Positions 47,430 to 59,541 of a stretch of 64,000 bases of DNA are shown piece after piece. Positions within the stretch are counted from its first letter, which is position 1, and each line of letters starts with the position of its first letter. The translations under genes were made by a program, and so were the position numbers. The notes under the pieces are model-generated. The model was not told the origin of the DNA. It did no database searches and was given only the letters and a program-made list of their open reading frames with translations. This stretch comes from Gerris lacustris (Eukaryota > Arthropoda > Insecta > Hemiptera > Gerridae): NCBI GenBank assembly GCA_951217055.1, contig OX578281.1, positions 9,888,447 through 9,952,446 of the forward strand, written 5' to 3'.

Positions 47430-47703
47430 TTGGTGAATATTGGGCAAATTTAAGAAATTATCTGTTACGGGCTGCGCACTTTTACTTTTCTTCTGCTTAT
47501 CGAGTCTCAAAGTGTTTTCGCATCATTTCAACCTCAACCCTCAACTCGTGCCCGTTCTCTATTATCCCGTATGCGTATGCGTCTCACGTGTTTCGAATTT
47601 AAACTTGTGTTCCGTCTCTCATTGTTATTATTATCTCGTAGCTTTCTTTTTTTTAGTTTCTTTCTTCTTTTTCTTATTCCGACCTCAAATATTTTATAAA
47701 TAT
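47430..47703 (+). promoter_or_regulatory. promoter / 5' untranslated exon of the transposon
   Basis: A less AT-rich, pyrimidine-rich stretch ending ATATG|GTAAGT at 47703/47704, a strong splice donor. The next acceptor, TTCCAG at 47904-47909, is followed at once by the ATG of the DUF4806 gene. The first exon is thus largely or wholly untranslated. Confidence 0.45.
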
Positions 47704-47909
47704 GGTAAGTTGTTTTTCTTTAGAAATTATTTCATTTTATATTTTAACGTGTTTGTACTACTGACTAATATCACTATTCCATCAAGTTGCACAGATCAAC
47801 AGGTTATTCCTAAAACTAGTTACTATTTCTACTATCCCCAGTATCTTCTTTTATAATTTATAGTAGATTTTTTTTTTTTTTTTTTTTTTAAATATGTAAT
47901 TCCTTCCAG

Positions 47910-50900
47910 ATGAGTAATACGTACTCTGTCGTCGAATTTCTCGACGACACGAGCGTTGAGACTGTCCCAACTATGTGGCTCAGTCTCGACGAAACAAGCT
48001 GTAGTTTTCCACCTGGGCCTAACAAGACCAGGCTAATTGAAAAAATGAAGGACGCAGAGCCAGAATGGCCAAAGTATGACGTGACTGTACTGAAAGAGTT
48101 TGGTACGTATTTATAAGTTATTTAAAGCAGTCCAAAAGTCAAGTCCAGTTATTGGCTAAACTCGGCAATTGCCATCCCCTTAATCTTAACCTAGCCATAA
48201 CCTTCCCTTATTTTTTTTTTTAGGAAGTGATATATACGTATTTTTTTTAATAACGTTAAAGTGATAATTAAGCAAATTTTGTTCTTCGATTTGGACATCT
48301 ACCTGGTCTATAAACAGCAGGGTTGTTTTTCTTCAGAAAATGAGTACGCCCAGTAGCGATTAGCTATATATATATATATATATAGATTATACAGAAGGGG
48401 TGGGCTATTGCCGATTTTTACTGTTATTTTATGTTGTGAATTCTTTGTAGTAGCGATTAATATGTTTGGTAAATCTTTGCTATTTGGTCCTCTTCCTAGT
48501 GATTTCTAACATATTGTAAGTAATATGCTTTGTAACCAAGTTATTTAGATACTACATTGGGATTCCATTATGAAATATGGTGCTCTATATTAAGACAGTT
48601 ATGAATTTAATCTATTGAATGACCTCTAGAAAAACCACTTATGTGAATTATCAAATGTTAATTGATCCCTTTAATGTTTTAAATAAGAGTATGTATGGTA
48701 TAGCTCAAAAAAGATAAAGGCATTTATATAATGACTGCATAGAATAATTAAAACAACATTTTCAAGCCATTAATACTTTTTATTTTATTAATAACCCTTG
48801 GTCTAAATCCTTTATTATTACAATCAATAAGAGAACAGTTATCGAATGCTTAACTATATCCATGATGGATGATCATACCAAAGTCGTGTATAGATCAAGC
48901 CACCAGTTAGTGCTTAGTATCTATCCGAACTTAGTGTATGTCTCTCTGTCTTGTGCTATATGCTTAATCTAGTGATTTCTAACTTATTGTAAGTAATTGC
49001 TTTGTAACCAAGTTATTTAGATACTACATTTAATATCGGACTATTGTAACTTGAAATCTGTTAATAGGGCTGTTTTAGTGTTTAATAACCCTTGGTCTAA
49101 AGGCTTTATTATTACAATCAATAAGAGAACAGTTATCGAATGCTTAACTATATCCATGATGGATGATCATACCAAAGTCGTGTATAGATCAAGCCGCCAG
49201 TTAGTGCTTAGTATCTATCCGAACTTAGTGTATGTCTCTCTGTCTTGTGCTATATGCTTAATCTAGTGATTTCTAACTTATTGTAAGTAATTGCTTTGTA
49301 ACCAAGTTATTTAGATACTACATTTAATATCGGACTATTGTAACTTGAAATCTGTTAATAGGGCTGTTTTAGTGTTTAATAACCCTTGGTCTAAAGGCTT
49401 TATTATTACAATCAATAAGAGAACAGTTATCGAATGCTTAACTATATCCCTGATGGATGATCATACCAAAGTCGTATATAGATCAAGCCACCAGTTAGTG
49501 CTTAGTATCTATCCGAACTTAGTGTATGTCTCTCTGTCTTGTGCTATATGCTTAATCTAGTGATTTCTAACTTATTGTAAGTAATTGCTTTGTAACCAAG
49601 TTATTTAGATACTACATTTAATATCGGACTATTGTAACTTGAAATCTGTTAATAGGGCTGTTTTAGTGTTTAATAACCCTTGGTCTAAAGGCTTTATTAT
49701 TACAATCAATAAGAGAACAGTTATCGAATGCTTAACTATATCCCTGATGGATGATCATACCAAAGTCGTATATAGATCAAGCCACCAGTTAGTGCTTAGT
49801 ATCTATCCGAACTTAGTGTATGTCTCTCTGTCTTGTGCTATATGCTTAATCTAGTGATTTCTAACTTATTGTAAGTAATTGCTTTGTAACCAAGTTATTT
49901 AGATACTACATTTAATATCGGACTATTGTAACTTGAAATCTGTTAATAGGGCTGTTTTAGTGTTTAATAACCCTTGGTCTAAAGGCTTTATTATTACAAT
50001 CAATAAGAGAACAGTTATCGAATGCTTAACTATATCCATGATGGATGATCATACCAAAGTCGTGTATAGATCAAGCCACCAGTTAGTGCTTAGTATCTAT
50101 CCGAACTTAGTGTATGTCTCTCTGTCTTGTGCTATATGCTTAATCTAGTGATTTCTAACTTATTGTAAGTAATTGCTTTGTAACCAAGTTATTTAGATAC
50201 TACATTTAATATCGGACTATTGTAACTTGAAATCTGTTAATAGGGCTGTTTTAGTGTTTAATAACCCTTGGTCTAAAGGCTTTATTATTACAATCAATAA
50301 GAGAACAGTTATCGAATGCTTAACTATATCCATGATGGATGATCATACCAAAGTCGTGTATAGATCAAGCCGCCAGTTAGTGCTTAGTATCTATCCGAAC
50401 TTAGTGTATGTCTCTCTGTCTTGTGCTATATGCTTAATCTAGTGATTTCTAACTTATTGTAAGTAATTGCTTTGTAACCAAGTTATTTAGATACTACATT
50501 TAATATCGGACTATTGTAACTTGAAATCTGTTAATAGGGCTGTTTTAGTGTTTAATAACCCTTGGTCTAAAGGCTTTATTATTACAATCAATAAGAGAAC
50601 AGTTATCGAATGCTTAACTATATCCCTGATGGATGATCATACCAAAGTCGTATATAGATCAAGCCACCAGTTAGTGCTTAGTATCTATCCGAACTTAGTG
50701 TATGTCTCTCTGTCTTGTGCTATATGCTTAATCTAGTGATTTCTAACTTATTGTAAGTAATTGCTTTGTAACCAAGTTATTTAGATACTACATTTAATAT
50801 CGGACTATTGTAACTTGAAATCTGTTAATAGGGCTGTTTTAGTGTTTAATAACCCTTGGTCTAAAGGCTTTATTATTACAATCAATAAGAGAACAGTTAT

Positions 50901-53900
50901 CGAATGCTTAACTATATCCATGATGGATGATCATACCAAAGTCGTGTATAGATCAAGCCACCAGTTAGTGCTTAGTATCTATCCGAACTTAGTGTATGTC
51001 TCTCTGTCTTGTGCTATATGCTTAATCTAGTGATTTCTAACTTATTGTAAGTAATTGCTTTGTAACCAAGTTATTTAGATACTACATTTAATATCGGACT
51101 ATTGTAACTTGAAATCTGTTAATAGGGCTGTTTTAGTGTTTAATAACCCTTGGTCTAAAGGCTTTATTATTACAATCAATAAGAGAACAGTTATCGAATG
51201 CTTAACTATATCCCTGATGGATGATCATACCAAAGTCGTGTATAGATCAAGCCACCAGTTAGTGCTTAGTATCTATCCGAACTTAGTGTATGTCTCTCTG
51301 TCTTGTGCTATATGCTTAATCTAGTGATTTCTAACTTATTGTAAGTAATTGCTTTGTAACCAAGTTATTTAGATACTACATTTAATATCGGACTATTGTA
51401 ACTTGAAATCTGTTAATAGGGCTGTTTTAGTGTTTAATAACCCTTGGTCTAAAGGCTTTATTATTACAATCAATAAGAGAACAGTTATCGAATGCTTAAC
51501 TATATCCATGATGGATGATCATACCAAAGTCGTGTATAGATCAAGCCGCCAGTTAGTGCTTAGTATCTATCCGAACTTAGTGTATGTCTCTCTGTCTTGT
51601 GCTATATGCTTAATCTAGTGATTTCTAACTTATTGTAAGTAATTGCTTTGTAACCAAGTTATTTAGATACTACATTTAATATCGGACTATTGTAACTTGA
51701 AATCTGTTAATAGGGCTGTTTTAGTGTTTAATAACCCTTGGTCTAAAGGCTTTATTATTACAATCAATAAGAGAACAGTTATCGAATGCTTAACTATATC
51801 CCTGATGGATGATCATACCAAAGTCGTGTATAGATCAAGCCACCAGTTAGTGCTTAGTATCTATCCGAACTTAGTGTATGTCTCTCTGTCTTGTGCTATA
51901 TGCTTAATCTAGTGATTTCTAACTTATTGTAAGTAATTGCTTTGTAACCAAGTTATTTAGATACTACATTTAATATTGGACTATTGTAACTTGAAATCTG
52001 TTAATAGGGCTGTTTTAGTGTTTAATAACCCTTGGTCTAAAGGCTTTATTATTACAATCAATAAGAGAACAGTTATCGAATGCTTAACTATATCCATGAT
52101 GGATGATCATACCAAAGTCGTGTATAGGTCAAGCCACCAGTTAGTGCTTAGTATCTATCCGAACTTAGTGTACGTCTTTGTCTTGAGTCATGCTTAAGAA
52201 ATTCTCGTCACGTAGTCAGTGAATACGAACACTGCTGGCCAAATAGTGTAGATTTACCCTTTTGTTTGTTGCTCATCTAAACACTTAACATTTTTGTTTA
52301 AAGAATCCCTCCTCAAAGCCAGGCGTTACTTCAATAGGGTTGTAGAAAGAAATACAGGTGATTTTACTACAGACGAGGAGGCTTTAGGCAAAGGCCAGAG
52401 GAGGAAAATTGCCAAATTACCGAAATGTTCGCTGCCATCATCAAGTGATGAGGAGAATGAAGGTAATACAGTAATAAGCATCACCACTCCAGAGTTAGAA
52501 GATTTAGTGTAAATAACTATATTTGCTAATCTCTTAGTCTTAAGCTATGATGTATAAAACAATCCATGTTGTATTTTATATTGTACTGATGATTATGTGT
52601 ATTTTTTAGTAAAGAGTCTTGAAATAAATGAATTGGAAAATTGGACCTCAATTTATGTTCCTGATGAGGCAACTAATAATCTTGAATCCAATAACAAAAT
52701 TGAAGAAACACTGGACACTATCTTAAGCTCTTTTGAAGGTTTGTTCTTAATTCGTATCAAATTCTTTAATTGTTAAGCCCTATTTGCTAGAACATTAAAT
52801 TATGATTTCATTAATTTCCATTAAAAAGTATGGTGCTCTATATTAAGACAATTATGAATTTTGTCAATTGAATGACCTATAGGAAAACCGCTTATGTGAA
52901 TTATCAAATGTTAATTTATTCCTTTAATGTTTTAAATAAGAGTATGTATGGTATAGCTCAAAAAAGATAAAGGCATTTATAATTTATAATTTATAATGAC
53001 TGCATGGAATAATTAAAACAACATTTTCAAGCCATTAATATTTTTTATTTTTTATTTTTAGCATTTCAGTCAGTGGTTTTAAAAAAACTGGCTGATATCG
53101 AGGTTTTAGTTAGGAGGAAAAACCTCCCAATCAGTTTTGACTTTGAAGAAATTTTAGAAAAAATTAAGGAAGCTGAGCTGCCTCTTAAAAATTTTGAGGG
53201 TGTGGAGCGTTTCCTTATATGGATTAAGAACGAAGAGAATCGAAGTATAGTTGTAAGTATATTATATTTGCCGTAGCAACTTTTGAAAAGTACACATACA
53301 CTTCACTTCAGTGAGTTCTTTTATTATATTACCATATGGTTCATTCCTTATGTGAATTACTGTTTCATTGAAGTGTTTTCATTTTTTTTTTGTAGATAAA
53401 ATATTTGTCAACCAAAGGGGGTGATTCAATAAAGAAAGTGGTGGAGAGAATCCTCTTCACCACCTTTACAAAAGATGTGGCACAACAGTATAGCCTGACC
53501 GGCAAGGCTTCAAAAGGCTCCCCTGCCAAAAGATCTTTCAAATCATCAGGCCTTTTCCCTGTTATTTTTAGTAAGAACTGATTTTTTATTTTATAAATTT
53601 TTTTTTATTCTTTTGAGATTAATTCTTATAATAATCAACAGTTATACTCTTTTTAATTTGTAAAGAAAACAATTTATAAATGATACAGTCAAAGTGGAAA
53701 GTGTGGTAATTGAGTTAACAATTATGAGATGTTTAATATTTCCTTGCTATTTTATAATAGTAGACAGTGTAACGAATACATTATAAACGGCTTTTTCCTT
53801 CATTGTTGGTAAGTGTGCCTAAGTAGGTAATAAGGCGCATAAACAGAAATGGTTATAGATTATGTTGAATTCAGTTTTGGATGGTGTCAGAAACATATAA

Positions 53901-54176
53901 ATCTTTTTAACAATATATCTACACGACCCGTTATATTCTATTTAAATAAGGGATGGTAGTTTTTATTTCATAATTTAAGTCACAAACATTTTCTCATTAC
54001 CAGCATTGAATTATTCTAATGTCACTGTATTATTATTTTACTTAGGTGCTGTAAAAGCAGTAAAAAACGAGGCCACCGAGCGGGATGTAGAGTTGGCTAT
54101 AGCAAACTTTTTCAACTCTATTGGCGACAAGTTTGGCGGACGAGCAGAGAGAAAAAATAACTTAGCAAGAGAATAA
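47910..54176 (+). CDS. DUF4806-domain protein of the transposon, six coding exons
   Basis: Exons 47910-48102, 52304-52462, 52610-52738, 53062-53252, 53396-53570 and 54046-54176 join in frame through GT..AG introns (phases 1, 1, 1, 0, 1) to 325 aa. The N-terminus (YSVVEFLDD, then W, then a P-rich stretch) is the usual opening of DUF4806 proteins. The middle is acidic and serine-rich (SSSDEENE). The C-terminal DUF4806 region (about 195-300) has LPLKNFEGVERFLIWIKNEENR, two lysine-rich helices, and a final ATERDVELAIANFF helix. The function of this family is unknown. Its place inside the element suggests an accessory role such as binding the subterminal motifs, comparable to TnpA of En/Spm; that is inference. 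Intron 1 (48103-52303) holds the 294-bp repeats. No frame break is seen. Confidence 0.75.
48497..52190 (+). repeat. 294-bp tandem repeat array in intron 1
   Basis: Eleven units begin with TAGTGATTTCTAAC at 48970 and every 294 bases to 51910 (the last slightly short). A further unit from 48497 is interrupted by a 225-bp segment (48563-48788). Units are almost identical and differ mainly at three linked sites (ATG or CTG in CATGATGG/CCTGATGG, GTGTATAG or GTATATAG, CCACC or CCGCC). Each unit has a 71-codon frame without an ATG, which I regard as chance. Confidence 0.95.
52817..53055 (+). repeat. second copy of the 225-bp segment, intron before exon 5
   Basis: About 90 percent identical to 48563-48788 (shared TATGGTGCTCTATATTAAGA and GTATGTATGGTATAGCTC). 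This copy ends in the working splice acceptor ATTTTTAG at 53061. Confidence 0.85.
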
Positions 54177-54229
54177 TAATAATAGCAAGAGAAAGAATAA
54201 CATACAAAAAAACAACATTTTTACAATAA

Positions 54230-54560
54230 GTAAGTACAGTTGTTCTTGTTTATTTTACATTATGTTTACTGATAAATATACACATCATAACTTAGATTGG
54301 TTCCCATCCTAATTCTGCAGTGTTTGTTTAATTTATTTAAAAGCATATAGTCCAGGAGATAGCGGCAAAAAAGTATCTGACTTACATGAAGCTAGAATTT
54401 TTTGTTGAGTTAATCTTTTGGTGCCTTGTAAGAATATGTTGTCGGCTAAGTTCATTTGCAGGACATAGCTTGGCTATTTGGGGGGGGGGGGGGGGGACCA
54501 TGATTGTCATTACATTCTTCATAATATTATTGTATTGTCATTAATTATAATTTTTTCCAG
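54230..54560 (+). other. putative intron linking the two transposon genes
   Basis: Donor GTAAGT at 54230, 53 bases after the DUF4806 stop; acceptor TTTCCAG at 54554-54560, three bases before the transposase ATG. The intron contains a dispersed-repeat copy (54353-54480, matching 4104-4234) and G17 (54480-54496). Confidence 0.55.
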
Positions 54561-54563
54561 GCA

Positions 54564-56534
54564 ATGGCAGCTATTCCTGGATACGAACGCCAGAGGAAAT
54601 ATATGATTTTAAAAAAAAGCTTCAAAGACTTGCATGGAAAAAAGAAAAAGAAAACACCACCCTCGCCTAATAAGGATGATATACAGGTACCTCTCAGTAT
54701 TCTTCAACAAACTCCGGATATTCAACAATCGAATACCTTGCTGGATAGCTCTCTGCCAAGTTTATCCGCCAGTGACCACCAACCTTCTCTCAATTATAAT
54801 AATCAAATTATTAGGCCCAACTGCAAAGAATTTTTACAATCCTGGGCTGTCTCTCATAACATATCACTGAAAAGTCTTTCTGCTTTGCTTAGTGGTTTAC
54901 GCTCTTTTTTTCCTAACATAGACTTGCCAAATGATGGTAGAACCCTCTTGCAAACGCCGCGTAAAGTTCCCATAATTGAAATTAATGAAGGTTCTTTTTA
55001 CTACTTTGGTATAAAAAATATTTTAGTAAAAAAAATAAGTATGCTTGATGACACACACTCTATTTTTTCTGGTGGAATAATTACATTGTCAATAAATGTA
55101 GATGGGTTGCCTGTTTGTAAGAGCAACGATTTACAATTTTGGCCAATACAGGCCAAAATAGACCAAATAATCAATGACACTCCATGGATTGTGGCTCTTT
55201 ACAGTGGAAGAGGAAAGCCAGCTAACCTTGATGCCTATCTCATTGATTTCTTGAATGAAGTCAATGGCCTAAAGGCTGATGGTATAGACTGTATGAATAA
55301 AAATTTTAAATTTTATATATCCAAATTTATTTGTGATGCACCAGCCAGGTCATATTTAAAACAATGTAACAACCATAATTCATACTATGGCTGTGAAAGG
55401 TGCACTGTCAAGGGAAGTTACCATGGCCGAGTTGTGTACTTACAGACAAATTGTCCTAAACGAACAGATATAACTTTTAGAAATTATATTCACAAAAACC
55501 ATCACAATGGTGTGTCGCCATTAACCAATAGTGGTTTTAATATGGTGAGCTCATTTCCTCTGGATTGTATGCATCTAGTTTACCTTGGTGTAACCAGGAA
55601 GCTCATTAAAACCTGGTTGTCAGGCTCCAGGTCAGTACATTTGTCTGTTCGAAATAAGAATACAATTAATTGTCGTCTAGCAGAATTAAGTAAATTCATT
55701 CCTTCCGAGTTTTCAAGGAAGCCTAGATCATTGAAACATATAAATTACTTCAAAGCTACTGAGTTTAGATTATTTTTATTATATACTGGCATAGTTGTTT
55801 TGCAAGGTGTCCTTGATAAAACCATATATGATCATTTTGTTCTCCTTCAGTGTTCCATCTTTATTTTATTATCTCAACCATCCGATAACGAGTTATTAAA
55901 TTTTGCTAGGAATTCTTTAAAATCATTTGTGACAAAGTGTAGAGGACTCTACGGAAAAGAATTCATTGTTTACAATGTCCATAGCTTGATTCATTTATGT
56001 GATGATGCAAAAAAGTATGGACCGCTAGATAAGGCCTCTGCATTTCCTTTCGAAAATGCTATGCAAGGGATTTTAAAAATGTTGCGAGGAAAAAACAATT
56101 TACATTTGCAGCAAATTGTTAAAAGAATCACTGAAAGACAGCAAAATGAATATAGTATTAAGCCGTCTAGCTCTAACCTAAACTTTAAAATAATTTCTTT
56201 AAATAAAAAAAATAAAAAAATAATTTATAAGAATCATGTTGTTTCTACTCAGAATGGTGACAACTGTTTTGTTACCAATAATGGTTCGGTTGTAATTATA
56301 TTAGACATTTATGTTATTTCGGAGTCAATATTTATTAGGTATAAAAAATGTGTGATAACTAATGTTCCTAAATATCCATTGCAAAGCTCTCGCCTTGGGA
56401 TATACAATGTTACTGGTTTCCTTAGTATAGCTTCTGCTAATGTAAATATCTTTAAAAAAAAATGTGTTATTTTATCTTGGAGCAATACCAGAAAAAATTA
56501 CCTTGTAGTTCCTTATACTAGCCCTTTAGAATAA
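54564..56534 (+). CDS. Tnp2/CMC-type (CACTA-like) transposase
   Basis: A 656-aa open frame in one exon. After a basic N-terminus (KKKKKTPPSP) the catalytic region shows INVDGLP (D180), FWPI, CDAPAR (D258), the zinc pair C277-x2-C280 in GCERC, PLDCMHLVYLGVTRKL (D334, H337), H473-x3-H477, and PFENAMQ (E497). This set (D, D, C2C, D-x-MH, H3H, E) is the signature of the CMC group (CACTA, Mirage, Chapaev) and the Pfam Tnp2 family. The protein would cut and join the element ends in the nucleus. The last 120 residues, with NCFVTNNG and YPLQSSRLGIY, match a tail common to animal members. The ATG is chosen because a splice acceptor lies three bases before it. No stop or frameshift is seen. It belongs with the DUF4806 gene upstream on the same strand. 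Confidence 0.85.
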   Translation: MAAIPGYERQRKYMILKKSFKDLHGKKKKKTPPSPNKDDIQVPLSILQQTPDIQQSNTLLDSSLPSLSASDHQPSLNYNNQIIRPNCKEFLQSWAVSHNISLKSLSALLSGLRSFFPNIDLPNDGRTLLQTPRKVPIIEINEGSFYYFGIKNILVKKISMLDDTHSIFSGGIITLSINVDGLPVCKSNDLQFWPIQAKIDQIINDTPWIVALYSGRGKPANLDAYLIDFLNEVNGLKADGIDCMNKNFKFYISKFICDAPARSYLKQCNNHNSYYGCERCTVKGSYHGRVVYLQTNCPKRTDITFRNYIHKNHHNGVSPLTNSGFNMVSSFPLDCMHLVYLGVTRKLIKTWLSGSRSVHLSVRNKNTINCRLAELSKFIPSEFSRKPRSLKHINYFKATEFRLFLLYTGIVVLQGVLDKTIYDHFVLLQCSIFILLSQPSDNELLNFARNSLKSFVTKCRGLYGKEFIVYNVHSLIHLCDDAKKYGPLDKASAFPFENAMQGILKMLRGKNNLHLQQIVKRITERQQNEYSIKPSSSNLNFKIISLNKKNKKIIYKNHVVSTQNGDNCFVTNNGSVVIILDIYVISESIFIRYKKCVITNVPKYPLQSSRLGIYNVTGFLSIASANVNIFKKKCVILSWSNTRKNYLVVPYTSPLE

Positions 56535-56561
56535 TTGTGCAGTTACCTCAATTGTATTATA

Positions 56562-56815
56562 CTGGGTGGTCCAAAAGTCTCCCCCCCCCCCCCCCCCCAC
56601 TCTTAACTTATAACCATTTGAGATAAATTAATGAAACTTGGGGGATCTGTACCATGTAAAGGGAAGTTTGTTTTCATGCAATTGCGCCTAAGGGCAACCA
56701 CCCACTTTACCCCAGGCCATCTAACTTCAAAATTTATAATTGGAGTGTATTTTTTCATTAATTTTCTCAAACTGTTTAAAAATTAAGAGGGGGGGGGGAC
56801 ATTTGGACCACCCTG
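56562..56815. mobile_element. MITE, TA-flanked (mariner-like)
   Basis: CTGGGTGGTCCAAAAGTC at the left is mirrored by GACATTTGGACCACCCTG at the right. TA lies outside both ends (56560-56561, 56816-56817). C18 (56581-56598) and a G run near the right end are complementary and could pair. 254 bp, inserted 27 bp after the transposase stop. Confidence 0.75.
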
Positions 56816-57160
56816 TATATGTATAAATTTAACACTACCTATAAAAGAAAATGACTGTAAATTGTGATGTAGAGTTAGGCATAATTTTCAGGTCTTTTTT
56901 TGGTAACTAGGCCCATCTAAGGGCAAAGGCCTCTCCTAGTTTTTGCCATTTTTTTTATTTTCCTGCACAGATCAAGTCCAAAGCTAATTACATTATCTTA
57001 CTATATTATTTATACTTTCAAAAAAATTGTATGCAAAAGTAAAATTAGTGCGCAAGCTATACCTATAAGATACCATGTTCAGAACTTACCATAATATGGT
57101 AAGTACAGGTATATATAGTATTGTACAAGTATATATAATATACCTGTACAATACCATGTA

Positions 57161-59170
57161 TACCTGTCGCTTTTCCTCTGAGATTATTTTTAACTTTTTC
57201 ATATGGTCATATTTATTTTGGAACTGACAGAATGTAGTAATTGCTTTTTCTAAATGATTCTCAACTTTTTTCAAGGTATCTTTCCAAGGTACCTGTTCCT
57301 AATAAAATATTATAGAAATGTATATATATGTATTTTTATTGTTATATATAAGTATTAGAGAATAAGAATTGTTCCGTTTTTTTTTTTTTTAAATATAATA
57401 TATAATAACCATTTTTTTAATAATAATATATATAATAATAATAATATATATTGTTTTAATAATTAATATGTATAATAACCATATATACCTGTCGCTTTTC
57501 CTATGAGATTATTTTTAATTTTTTCATATGGTCATATTTATTTTAGAACTGACAGAATGTTATAATTGCTTTTTCTAAATTATTCTCAACTTTTAATATT
57601 GCAATTTCCAAGGTACCTGTTCCTAATAAAATATTATAGAAATGTATATATATGTATTTTTATTGTTATATATAAGTATTAGAGAATAAGAATTGTTCCT
57701 TTTTTTTAAAAAAAAAATATAATATATAATAACCATTTTTAATAATAATATATATAATAATAATAATATATATATTTTTAATAATTAATATGTATAATAA
57801 CCATATATACCTGTCGCTTTTCCTATGAGATTATTTTTAATTTTTTCATATGGTCATATTTATTTTAGAACTGACAGAATGTTATAATTGATTTTTCTAA
57901 ATTATTCCTAATAAAATATATAGAATAATAATACCTGTTCCTAATAAAATATTATAGAAATGTATATATATGTATTTTTATTGTTATACATAAGTATTAG
58001 AGAATAAGAATTGTTCCTTTTTTTATTGTTTTATTTAACATAATATATAACCATTTTTTAATAATAATATATATTATAATATTATATATGTTTAATAATT
58101 AATATATATATATATATACCTAACGCTTTTGTAATAACTGATATTATAAACGCAAATAAAACTCAACTAGATTTCACTTATTTATTTATTGAACAAACAC
58201 AGAACAATCTGAACATAGAACACGTGATCCGCACTAACCTCAAGATTATACAAGACAAAGAAAAACAAGTGTGGGAAGGTATTATAGCCTGAAGGTTAAC
58301 ACTTTACTATCAGGTTATCACAGCTTTTCCTCTGTGATTATTTTTTAATATTTTCATTTGGTCATATTTATTTTGGAACAGACAGAATGTAATTACAGTA
58401 GAACCCTCGATAACACGACTGATAGCCAAATTAACCTTGATAACTCGACCCTCAACAAAAAGGGCATCTCAATAACAAGAGTGTTTCCCTAATCCCCTTG
58501 AGACACTTCTTATCGAGGTTCTACTGTATTGCTTTTTCTAAATTATTCTCAACTTTTACTATATTGTAATTACCAAGGTACCTGATCCTAATAAAATATA
58601 GAAATATATATTTGTATTTTTATTGTTATACATAAGTATTAATGGATAAGATTGTTTCTTCTTTTTTTATACATATAATATATAATAACCACTTTTTAAC
58701 AATGATGTATTTAATAATAATATATATTTTTAATAATTAATATATATATACCTAACGCTTTTCCTCTGTGATTATTTTTAATATTATGACAATTAAAAAA
58801 AATAATAAAACAGTATACTGATAATGTATTTGTTCTTTTATTATTTTACCTTCCTTTCACTATCATAGAGCACGTATTTTGTTAGAAAGACAGGAGACCG
58901 GCTTTGTCCTCATCCCTACTCTGAGCTGTTTGCTGGGTGAGAAGAGACCCTGTGATAATTGATCAGTTATCGACCCCTGAGAGTTGAAGTTTATTACTGT
59001 AGTAATATCGCTATTAAAAAATGGGGGTAGGTGGTAGAAAGGTGAAAATTAAGGGTTATAGGTATTTATACCTAATATCTGACGCTTTCCCTCTAAGATT
59101 TTTTTTTTTTTAAGTTTTTCATATGGTCATATATTTATTTTGGAGGAGATAGAATGTAATTTTTACTTTT
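57161..59170. repeat. degenerate tandem repeat, period about 322-325 bp
   Basis: TACCTGTCGCTTTTCC starts units at 57161, 57486 and 57808; weaker copies begin near 58117, 58317, 58749 and 59077 (CTAACGCTTTTCCTCTG). Shared blocks are CATATGGTCATATTTATTTT and CTGACAGAATGT. Very AT-rich, non-coding. Confidence 0.8.
58396..58526. mobile_element. pogo/Tigger-like MITE
   Basis: CAGTAGAACCCTCGATAA and TTATCGAGGTTCTACTG are inverted ends; TA flanks at 58394-58395 and 58527-58528. The 131-bp element interrupts one unit of the 322-bp array between GAATGTAAT and GCTTTTTCTAAAT. Confidence 0.85.
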
Positions 59171-59220
59171 TCTAAATTATTCTCACCTTTAATATTGTAT
59201 TTAACAAGATACGTATAATA

Positions 59221-59222
59221 TT

Positions 59223-59318
<96 letters not shown>
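59221..59318. repeat. (CA)n(TA)n microsatellite
   Basis: ACACACACAC followed by about 40 AT repeats. Confidence 0.95.
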
Positions 59319-59320
<2 letters not shown>

Positions 59321-59541
59321 TTATATATAATATTTTATTAGGTATCTTGTTAATTAAAATATAGAAAGTTGAGAATAATTTCGAAAAAGTAATAATTAGA
59401 CACACACATAAATATGTGTATATATTATACTAGACACTTATGAGGACCATATACGAAGAGGATTTCAGGTCCATAATACGATATTTGTTTGGGCATTATA
59501 TGGACCTTATAAGGGGGATGGCTGGAAAATATACAAATTTA

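Noticed and set aside
47440..47856. 138-codon frame just before the DUF4806 gene
   Set aside because: Lacks a good start, is hydrophobic because of T-rich sequence, and runs through a strong splice donor (47704). Better explained as a 5' untranslated exon and intron.
48970..52190. CRISPR-like array
   Set aside because: Units are 294 bp with no short repeat/unique spacer structure, and the genome is eukaryotic. It is a minisatellite.
49051..52197. Eleven 71-codon frames in tandem, apparently a repeated small gene
   Set aside because: No ATG start (the frame begins at TTG), lies in an intron of the DUF4806 gene, and repeats simply because the 294-bp unit repeats.
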